From positions 68,225 through 132,224 of the forward strand of contig JAUWLW010000001.1 of NCBI GenBank assembly GCA_030613505.1: a stretch of DNA of 64,000 nt, written 5' to 3'. The position numbers and the translations under genes are program-made. This DNA is from Candidatus Zixiibacteriota bacterium. GTDB lineage: Bacteria; RBG-13-66-14; B26-G2; WVWN01. The notes beneath the pieces are model-generated. The model had not been told where the DNA came from and did no database searches. It worked only from the letters and a program-made list of their open reading frames with translations. Within the stretch, counting starts at the first letter, position 1; every line of letters starts with the position of its first letter. Of this stretch, positions 58,479-64,000 are shown piece after piece.

Positions 58479-58511
58479 CGTAACGGGAAAATTTCGCGCC
58501 GAGAAAATCGG

Positions 58512-58536
58512 GCCCGGTTTTTAGCCGGGCTTTTTT
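58512..58536 (+). terminator. Terminator after the small exported protein gene
   Basis: GCCCGG and CCGGGC pair around a 7-base loop (TTTTTAG), followed by six T. It lies 33 bp after the stop and ends 57 bp before the TTG start at 58594. Confidence 0.85.
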
Positions 58537-58593
58537 ATTGCGACGTGAGAACCCGACAAGTTGTAGGTAGGTAAAAAATAAGGAGGTGCGGAG

Positions 58594-59004
58594 TTGACAG
58601 CTCTAACCGCTAATCACGACGCCGAGCGTAAGGACGGCATCCTCGTCGCGTACAAGGTGGCCGCGCGCACGGTGATATACAAGGGAGCGTTGGTGTGCCT
58701 GAACGCCGCGGGGTACGCGGTCCCCGCGGCGGACGAGGCCGGCTTGACGTTCGTCGGCGTGGCGTACGAGCGCGGCGACAACGCCGCGGGGGAAGACGGC
58801 GACGTCTCGGCGCGGGTGTGGAAGGACGGTTCGTTCCGCGTCGCGATGCGCTCACCGCGTTTGGAAGACCTCGGCGCGCCGGCCTACGTCGTCGACGACA
58901 ACACGGTAGCCCTGTCCGCGGCACACGCGGTCTCGGCCGGAACGATAGTAGAAATCCCGGCCGACGACGTCGTCCGCGTGTTGATCCGAAACGCGGTGAA
59001 GTAA
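58594..59004 (+). CDS. Phage capsid-decoration (cement)-like protein
   Basis: 136 aa, TTG start behind AGGAGGTG. The beta-rich sequence with GLTFVGVAYERGDNA, RVWKDGSFRVAMRS and ALSAAHAVSAGTIVEIPADD follows the pattern of DUF2190/cement proteins that decorate phage heads. It is followed 1 bp later by two genes of virion-like size and lies apart from the core genes, so a remnant of a phage or of a gene-transfer or tailocin-like island is likely. Assignment by pattern only. Confidence 0.5.
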   Translation: MTALTANHDAERKDGILVAYKVAARTVIYKGALVCLNAAGYAVPAADEAGLTFVGVAYERGDNAAGEDGDVSARVWKDGSFRVAMRSPRLEDLGAPAYVVDDNTVALSAAHAVSAGTIVEIPADDVVRVLIRNAVK

Positions 59005-59005
59005 G

Positions 59006-59458
59006 GTGCGACGCGACGCGACGAACTACGTACGAGAGGTCAAAGAGCGGGTTCGCGCGCTCGTCGAACGCGAGCTGGCGGGCGCCGTCGTATACCAGGC
59101 CGACCCGGAGCACGTCCCGGCCTTCGGCGCCGGCGGCACGTTCTGCGTCGAGGCCGCGTCGTCCGGCGTCGAAGCCGCGGCCGGGGACTACGGCCGCGTC
59201 GTCGTGACGCTCCGTATCTGGACCTACGTCGACGGCGACGGGCCGGAAGCGGAGGAAGCCGTAACGGCGCTGGCGCAGCGGCTCGAGGCGGCCCTATTCG
59301 CGGCCGGAATACCTTCGGCCGGCGCCGGCTCGCTCGGCCTCGAGACGGAGTATTTACGCACCGACTATTTGAAACGGGAGAAAGGCCGGGCGTTCCGGCG
59401 GCGACGCGTCCGGGCGGGGCGCACCGAGTGGCGTGTGCGCCTGGCCGCGCGCCGCTAA
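59006..59458 (+). CDS. Phage-tail-like small protein (unassigned)
   Basis: 150 aa from GTG 59006, with AAGG next to the start. It has an alpha/beta layout: a helical start (NYVREVKERVRALVERELAG), then a beta pair (VVVTLRIWTYVDGDG) and a helix (EAVTALAQRLEAALFAAGI). This is the size and pattern of tail terminator/completion proteins (gpU/gp10-type). The C-terminus is very basic (KGRAFRRRRVRAGRTEWRVR). Overlap-free spacing within an operon with its neighbours supports a virion-gene block; the exact role is not certain. Confidence 0.45.
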   Translation: MRRDATNYVREVKERVRALVERELAGAVVYQADPEHVPAFGAGGTFCVEAASSGVEAAAGDYGRVVVTLRIWTYVDGDGPEAEEAVTALAQRLEAALFAAGIPSAGAGSLGLETEYLRTDYLKREKGRAFRRRRVRAGRTEWRVRLAARR

Positions 59459-59481
59459 CGCGCGCTACGCGGGAGTTGCGT

Positions 59482-60189
59482 ATGAAGCTCATAGGAAGAG
59501 GTCTGGTAATAGACGCCGAGCGGGGCGAGAATTTCCCCGACTACGGCGACGTGGAGATAGATTTCGGCCTGGCGGTGGCGCTGCCGTCGCCGGCGGGCTT
59601 CGTCTCGCCCAACGACGCCGCCATAACCGGCAAAATAGCGTGGTACGACCTGAACGCCGAGTTGCTGGCCGCGGTCACCGGCGACGCGCTCTCGGCCGGC
59701 ACGGGGGCGCGGGCCGAGGCGGAGCCGCACCAGGTCCCGACGGAGCCGCCCCACGAGGTCGAACTGGTCGAGACTACGGTCGTCCCGCTTTCGGAGATAG
59801 TAATCGGCGACGACAACTGGCGGCTGCGGCGCGTGGACGGGACGCCGGGCCCCGACGAGTACGCCGTCGACGGGACGGCGCTGACGTTCCACGCCGCCCG
59901 GGCCGGCCTTTACGTCTACGTGGACTATTTCTATTCCGACGCCGGCGGCGGCAAAACGGTCGTCGTCAGCCCGTTCAGCTCGCCAACGGCGTTCAAGCTG
60001 CTCGCCACGCTGAGGTTGTACGACGGCGACGACGGCCTGTACGAGCGCGAGCTCGTCCTGGCCGCGGAGCGCTGCCGCCGCACCGGGCCGTTGGCGGCGG
60101 AGTCGCCCGCCGCGGAGCCGGGGTCCTTCGGCTTCGCGTTCGCGGTGGAGAACCGCGTTCCCGGCGACGTCGTCGTTCACTTTCCCTAA
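59482..60189 (+). CDS. Virion-structural-like protein (unassigned)
   Basis: 235 aa; ATG 59482 follows GGGAG. The sequence is beta-rich with GRGLVIDAERGENFPDYGDV at the start and long stretches such as VYVDYFYSDAGGGKTVVVSP and KLLATLRLYDGDDGLYEREL. It may be a tail-tube or other virion-surface protein by size, position and composition; no motif proves it. It ends 4 bp from the convergent radical SAM gene. Confidence 0.4.
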   Translation: MKLIGRGLVIDAERGENFPDYGDVEIDFGLAVALPSPAGFVSPNDAAITGKIAWYDLNAELLAAVTGDALSAGTGARAEAEPHQVPTEPPHEVELVETTVVPLSEIVIGDDNWRLRRVDGTPGPDEYAVDGTALTFHAARAGLYVYVDYFYSDAGGGKTVVVSPFSSPTAFKLLATLRLYDGDDGLYERELVLAAERCRRTGPLAAESPAAEPGSFGFAFAVENRVPGDVVVHFP

Positions 60190-60193
60190 GGAT

Positions 60194-61081
60194 TTAAAGC
60201 GTGCAGTTGCAAACGACGTTTTTAATCCCCAACGCGCGGTAGCAAGCGTCCGTCTCTTTGCATAGGCCGAATTCCATCCCCGCGGGAACCAGGTCAATTA
60301 AATGTTTATAGATATGCAAACGCCGCGCCGTTGGGATTCGCCGCCGGCCGTCGGCGGGTGTGTGTTCGGAGGCGTAGTCGAAGGCCGAGGTGTCGCGGCC
60401 CAATTTGCGGGCGTACGTCTTGACGTTTGGGTAATAACGCAGCGAACCGAACGTGATGCGTTCGGGAAGGGTTACTTCCAAAACATGCGCGAGCAACGAA
60501 CGGTACGAGTTCTCCCACCCCGGAATGGGGATGATAGGGTCGACGCGGAAGCGGATCCGGTATCCCGCCGCCGCGGCCCGGCGGGCCGCCTCCACCCGTT
60601 CGCGAGGGGGCGGCGACCCGATCTCATATTTCGCGGCCACGTCGGCGGCGTTTACGGAGAAAGAGACTACCGTCCGCCCGTTGTGTTCCAGCGCGAGAAG
60701 GTTGTCGACGTTGGCGGATTTCGTGAGCAGAACCAGCAAGTGCCGATCCTGGGAGGCGAAGCGGGGGACGAGCTCCTTCGTAAGGCCCGTGCGGTCGTCG
60801 ACGGCCAGCGCGTCCGAGAGCTCGCCGGCGTTGAGGACCGACGGCTCCTCCCGGGTGAGGAATTGGTCCACCTCGCGCAGCATGTCGTCGGTATTCGTGA
60901 AGATCGTCTGGTGCACCTTGCCGCGGAAAGTGAGTTGGAGGTAGCAGTACGCGCACCGGAAGACGCAGCCGTTGCCGTGCGCCAGGATGTGGAAATGGGG
61001 ACAGACGATCCCGGGCGGCGTCTTATCGAAATACCGAATGAACTTCGACCGCCGCGGCCTCTCTATTATTTCCGCCGTCAC
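60194..61081 (-). CDS. Spore-photoproduct-lyase-like radical SAM protein
   Basis: 295 aa. The SAM motif is GCVFRCAYCYLQLTFRG (C39, C43, C46). SPL-like context: LAHGNGCVFRCAYCYLQL, then TNTDDMLREVDQFL and VSFSVNAADVAAKYEIGSPP. The YLQ motif follows the third cysteine as in SplB. Many such proteins exist outside spore formers and may repair thymine lesions or modify other bases. No spore genes are seen here. Its start is 78 bp from the divergent Dam-like gene. Confidence 0.8.
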   Translation of the reverse strand: MTAEIIERPRRSKFIRYFDKTPPGIVCPHFHILAHGNGCVFRCAYCYLQLTFRGKVHQTIFTNTDDMLREVDQFLTREEPSVLNAGELSDALAVDDRTGLTKELVPRFASQDRHLLVLLTKSANVDNLLALEHNGRTVVSFSVNAADVAAKYEIGSPPPRERVEAARRAAAAGYRIRFRVDPIIPIPGWENSYRSLLAHVLEVTLPERITFGSLRYYPNVKTYARKLGRDTSAFDYASEHTPADGRRRIPTARRLHIYKHLIDLVPAGMEFGLCKETDACYRALGIKNVVCNCTL

Positions 61082-61159
61082 GCTACGCGCACCTCACCTC
61101 GGGAAGTTAGTCTATGTTAAACGACCCCGAATATCAAGGCGCCCTTTCCCTCGAGGGCG

Positions 61160-61933
61160 ATGTCGACCATTATTATGAGGTCTTTTCTTAATTACATCGG
61201 CGGCAAGTCCCGCCTCGCCCGCGTCGTCGCGGATAAGTTGCCGGCGTCGCGCTGCTACTGCGAAGTCTTCGGCGGCGCGGGGTGGGTCCTCTTCGCCCGG
61301 GAGCCGTCGTACGTCGAGGTGTTGAACGACGTCAACGGCCGCCTCGTCAACCTCTACCGCGTCGTGCGGGACGCGCCCGACGAGCTGGCCGAGGCGCTCG
61401 AGCTCCTGCCGCGCTCGCGGAGGCTGTACGGCGAACTCCGTAAGGGCGTCCGGGCGGGAGACGCGGTCGCCGCCGCGGCGATCTATTATTACCTGGTGAA
61501 GAACGCGTTCTCGGGGCAGGTGGGGTGCGGCTTCAGCTCGAGCAAGAAGTACCCCGGCAAATATTCCATGCTGGCCGACTTCAAGCTCTGGGCGCGGCGG
61601 CTCAACAAGGTAACGATAGAGAACCTCGGCTACGCGGATTGCCTGGGGCGGTACGACGCGGCCGATACCACCTTCTACCTCGACCCGCCGTACGTCGGGA
61701 CCGAGCGCTACTACGGCGGCGACTTCACGCCGCCGGACCACGAGCGCCTCCACGGCATCCTTACGGGCCTTAAAGGTCGGTGGCTGGTGAGCTACAAAGA
61801 TTGCGGCGCGGTGCGGGCGCTGTATGACGGCTTCAACGTCGAAGAGGTAAGGCCGCGGTATTGCGCCGATAAAGTACCGCCGCGCGGGACGCGCCGCGCG
61901 GACGGGCGGGAGTTATTAATTACCAATTACTAA
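61160..61933 (+). CDS. DNA adenine methylase (Dam/D12 class)
   Basis: 257 aa from ATG 61160, with alternative ATG 61175. Motif X FLNYIGGKSRLARVVADKLP, motif I VFGGAGWVLF and motif IV LDPPYVGTERYY mark a D12-type N6-adenine methylase. IYYYLVKNAFSGQVGCGF matches the conserved middle. No nuclease lies next to it, so it is a solitary enzyme, as often found in phages. With the virion-like genes nearby, a phage origin is plausible. It ends 10 bp from the convergent ABM-fold gene. Confidence 0.88.
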   Translation: MSTIIMRSFLNYIGGKSRLARVVADKLPASRCYCEVFGGAGWVLFAREPSYVEVLNDVNGRLVNLYRVVRDAPDELAEALELLPRSRRLYGELRKGVRAGDAVAAAAIYYYLVKNAFSGQVGCGFSSSKKYPGKYSMLADFKLWARRLNKVTIENLGYADCLGRYDAADTTFYLDPPYVGTERYYGGDFTPPDHERLHGILTGLKGRWLVSYKDCGAVRALYDGFNVEEVRPRYCADKVPPRGTRRADGRELLITNY

Positions 61934-61942
61934 GGCCGGCGC

Positions 61943-62251
61943 CTACTCGAAGACGCCGACCATAGGCGGCGCGGCGGTCAAGCCGGTGAGGGCGGCCTTG
62001 CCGGCTTTCTTCTCGTCCTCGGCGACGAGGTCCCGGTGCGCGGCGTAGGCCGCGGCGTCGTCGAACTCGGCCAGGGTGAGGATAAGCTCGGGGTCGGTGG
62101 AGGGGCTGGCGACGGAGCGCGACGCGGAGAGGACGCGGGCGTCGCGGCAGCCTTCCTGACGGCGCTTGGCGGCGGCCTGCTCCTCCAGTATCCCCAGCGC
62201 CTGCGGCTCCTTGCCGGGGACTATTTTGTATATAGCGAATTCAACGAGCAT
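61943..62251 (-). CDS. Antibiotic-biosynthesis-monooxygenase-fold protein (dimeric alpha/beta barrel)
   Basis: 102 aa from ATG 62251, with AGGAGG ten bases ahead. The pattern VEFAIYKIVPGKEPQALGIL, then DARVLSASRSVASPSTDPEL and DAAAYAAHRDLVAEDEKKA fits the ABM/ferredoxin-like dimer fold, in which small monooxygenases and heme-degrading enzymes occur. There are no ligand residues to assign a substrate. A TTGCTT-17-TATTAT promoter lies upstream. Confidence 0.6.
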   Translation of the reverse strand: MLVEFAIYKIVPGKEPQALGILEEQAAAKRRQEGCRDARVLSASRSVASPSTDPELILTLAEFDDAAAYAAHRDLVAEDEKKAGKAALTGLTAAPPMVGVFE

Positions 62252-62284
62252 CTCGGCCTCCTTTTGCCGTTCGCTTTTTTGCTT

Positions 62285-62313
62285 ATAATAAACCTCGGCG
62301 GGTTGCGAAGCAA
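62285..62313 (-). promoter_or_regulatory. Promoter of the ABM-fold gene
   Basis: On the minus strand TTGCTT (62313-62308) and TATTAT (62290-62285) are spaced by 17 bp; the ATG at 62251 lies about 27 nt after the expected start. Confidence 0.6.
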
Positions 62314-62344
62314 GGGGAATTTGCAAAGGGGCCCGGGCCGCCAT

Positions 62345-62373
62345 TTGACCGAGGCGCCGCAATCGGCTAAACT
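62345..62373 (+). promoter_or_regulatory. Promoter of the DUF4349 lipoprotein gene
   Basis: TTGACC (62345-62350) and TAAACT (62368-62373) with a 17-bp spacer. It is divergent from the ABM promoter. The ATG (62414) follows an AAAGGAGGAG ribosome-binding site. Confidence 0.55.
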
Positions 62374-62413
62374 TAAAGGTGCGTACGGGTCAAAATAAAC
62401 GAAAGGAGGAGAC

Positions 62414-63553
62414 ATGAGGCCGATATATAAGATGGCGTCATCCGTACGCCAAGTCCGGCTACGGCCGCTGCAATTTGCCAGCGCGCTCCTGGCCGGTTTT
62501 TTCCTTTTCGGCGCATTAGGAGGGTGCGGCGGGAAGGAGAAGACGGCCGAAGAGAAAGCGATAGAGGAATTAGGCCTGGACGAGGAGCGCTTGGGCGACC
62601 GCGACAAAAAGTCGACGAGAGTTGAGGTCGACGAACGCCATTACGGCGAAGGCGGAGGCGGCGGAGGGCGTATGGGCCTGGGCGGCGGCACCGGCCTGGG
62701 GGGCGGCATGGAAGGAATAGCCGGCCTTAGCAGCCGCGGCGGCGTCGCGGGTAGAACGGGCGCCGGCGGCGACCTTGACGCTATAGCGGAGCGCATAGCC
62801 GGCGCCGGGCGCGCCGCAGACGCGTTCACCAAGCGCACCGTAATAAAAACCGGCATGCTCCTCATCCACGTCGACGACGTCGACGAAGGTTTGAGCAGCG
62901 TCCAAGAAGTAGTCGCGGCGCACGGCGGCGAGTTGGTCAAGGTCGAGCGCCGCAGGTACGAGGACGAAGATACCTGCGTCGTCGCGGTAAGAGTTCCGGC
63001 GGACCGCTTCGACGCCGCAATCGCTTCGACCCAGAAGATAGGCGACGTGGTCGAGCTCGTAGTCGAAGCCGAGGACGTAACCGAGGAGTACGTCGACCTC
63101 CAGATGCGCCTCGACAACCAGATCGAGGCGCGGGACCGGTTCATCGAGATATTGAGGACGAGGACCGGCAAACTCGAGGACGTCGTCGCGCTACAGCGGG
63201 AGATAAACGGCACGACCGAGGAAATCGAGCGGCTGGCCGGGAAGATCCTCTACCTGAAGAACCGTGCCGCGTTCAGCTCGATATACATAACGCTCAAGAA
63301 GCCCGTAGATATCCCCGCGGCCCCGGAGGCAGGTGAGCCCTCCACGCTGGAGCAAGTCTTAGCCGCGTTGGCCGGGGCGGTCGGGGCGCTGTTTGGGATA
63401 ATCCTCTTCTTGGCGCAGGTGGCGATCGTAGCCGTCCCGCTGGCGCTCGTCGCGCTTCTCGCCTTGTTGGGGGCGCGGCGCTTTTACCTCTGGGCGCGCC
63501 GCAAGAACGTCGCGGCTAGGTTGCTCGGCCGCGCCGACGAAAGCAAAGAGTAG
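62414..63553 (+). CDS. DUF4349 lipoprotein
   Basis: 379 aa. The N-terminus contains a lipobox (LFGALGGCGGKEK), then a glycine-rich linker (GEGGGGGGRMGLGGG). The DUF4349 domain (about 135-300) begins TVIKTGMLLIHVDDVDEGLS and has VAVRVPADRFDAAIASTQKI plus a coiled coil (VALQREINGTTEEIERLAGK). Two C-terminal membrane spans (GAVGALFGIILFLAQVAIVA, VPLALVALLALLGARRFYLW) follow. The family is linked to envelope stress but has no assigned enzyme activity. Terminator follows at 63602-63632. Confidence 0.85.
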   Translation: MRPIYKMASSVRQVRLRPLQFASALLAGFFLFGALGGCGGKEKTAEEKAIEELGLDEERLGDRDKKSTRVEVDERHYGEGGGGGGRMGLGGGTGLGGGMEGIAGLSSRGGVAGRTGAGGDLDAIAERIAGAGRAADAFTKRTVIKTGMLLIHVDDVDEGLSSVQEVVAAHGGELVKVERRRYEDEDTCVVAVRVPADRFDAAIASTQKIGDVVELVVEAEDVTEEYVDLQMRLDNQIEARDRFIEILRTRTGKLEDVVALQREINGTTEEIERLAGKILYLKNRAAFSSIYITLKKPVDIPAAPEAGEPSTLEQVLAALAGAVGALFGIILFLAQVAIVAVPLALVALLALLGARRFYLWARRKNVAARLLGRADESKE

Positions 63554-63601
63554 CAACCGACTAAAACCCCTCCCCACTTAAGACAACGCGACCCGTACGC
63601 A

Positions 63602-63632
63602 AACCCCGCCTTGCGAAAGGCGGGGTTTTTTT
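63602..63632 (+). terminator. Terminator after the DUF4349 gene
   Basis: AACCCCGCC and GGCGGGGTT pair around an 8-base loop and are followed by TTTTT on the plus strand. It separates the convergent gene at 63652 from the DUF4349 gene. The rest of 63554-63651 holds nothing else evident. Confidence 0.85.
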
Positions 63633-63651
63633 ATCGCTACATATTCCGGGG

Positions 63652-64000
63652 TTAGTCGCCGACCAGCTTTTTATACCCCTCGGCGCCGCCGCGCCGCTCC
63701 TCGTAGAGGATGACCGTGAACGGCAGCCGGGCGTACGGGCCGCCGCGCACCTCCATATCTATGCGGCTCGCGTCGCCCGAAATCAGGCAACGCACGCGCG
63801 TATCCTCCACGCTCCCCGCGAAAGCCGCGATCGCGACCTTGCTCGTCTTCCCGTCGCGTCTATAGACAGGGTGGAAGAGGCGAAGCGCGCCGGCCGCGTC
63901 GAACCACGCCTTCCATATCGTGTAGGACTTGCCGTGGCTTTGGCCTAACGCTCCGACCGCGGCGATCGTGCCGCCCTCGCGGAAGAACACGCGGTAGTAG
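63652..64000 (-). CDS. Unknown protein, cut by the window end
   Basis: At least 116 aa are visible on the minus strand. The frame is open to the window edge (the first GTG is at 63990), so the N-terminus probably lies outside. The visible sequence is beta-rich with LFHPVYRRDGKTSKVAIAAF and GGPYARLPFTVILYEERRGG. No family was recognised. Confidence 0.5.
   Translation of the reverse strand, partial: YYRVFFREGGTIAAVGALGQSHGKSYTIWKAWFDAAGALRLFHPVYRRDGKTSKVAIAAFAGSVEDTRVRCLISGDASRIDMEVRGGPYARLPFTVILYEERRGGAEGYKKLVGD

Noticed and set aside
1-64000. CRISPR array, rRNA operon, transposase or integrase
   Set aside because: No regularly spaced short repeats, rRNA-like sequence or recombinase motif was found on reading both strands.

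Overview
The window is a 64 kb piece of a high-GC, gene-dense bacterial chromosome. It encodes a Gram-negative envelope (MlaD/MlaF lipid transport, an Omp85/BamA-like barrel, MurE, many signal peptides and lipoboxes). The many secreted TPR and beta-propeller/beta-helix proteins, the [FeFe]-hydrogenase-like sensor module and the lack of close resemblance to model operons suggest an uncultured candidate-phylum bacterium, perhaps a metagenome-assembled contig. The phylum cannot be fixed from this sequence. Promoters are easy to read as sigma-70 type (TTGACN, 16-18 bp, TATAAT-like). No rRNA, CRISPR array or transposase was seen.

Layout. 1-3.9 kb: an ECF-S-like membrane protein gene, plus a second 5'-truncated copy in direct orientation; between them lies an AT-rich insert with a nucleotide-hydrolase/TIR-like gene, a 59-aa partner and a broken propeller gene. 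4.0-5.6 kb: a formyltransferase-fold enzyme and a methyltransferase. 5.6-20.9 kb: a long minus-strand run with an MFS transporter, secreted propeller protein, M23 peptidase, lipoprotein, FolE2, a nucleotidyltransferase/small-protein pair, an AT-rich one-polypeptide restriction-modification enzyme with a RadC N-domain protein, GuaA, a DUF4139 protein, LarE and MnmA. 21-24.3 kb: four exported TPR proteins. 24.4-29.8 kb: an unknown gene behind a promoter plus hairpin leader, then dUTPase, FolC, TatC and a 1.09-kb tandem duplication carrying tRNA-Val(CAC) and a beta-helix membrane protein. 29.8-33.2 kb: a hydrogenase-like redox-sensing operon. 33.4-45.2 kb: a large envelope operon (MurE, MlaF, MlaD, PNPase, M16 peptidase, Omp85, two glycosyltransferases, radical SAM).

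45.2-53.8 kb is a plus-strand amino-sugar block: an XRE-STAND-TPR regulator with a palindromic operator, GlmS, a CofD/YvcK-like protein, a GlmU-type beta-helix protein carrying an AT-rich tail that resembles homing-endonuclease-associated repeats, and a phosphohexomutase. 53.8-57.3 kb: HAD phosphatase and three TPR proteins. 57.3-64 kb: HU, a small secreted protein, three phage-virion-like genes, a spore-photoproduct-lyase-like radical SAM protein, a Dam-like methylase, an ABM-fold protein, a DUF4349 lipoprotein and a gene cut by the window end.

The most notable signals are the direct-repeat-flanked defence-like cargo (1-3.2 kb), the microhomology-bounded tRNA/beta-helix duplication (27.55-29.74 kb), the beta-helix enzyme fused to DNA-binding-type repeats (50.6-51.7 kb), and the promoter-terminator leader at 24.4 kb.
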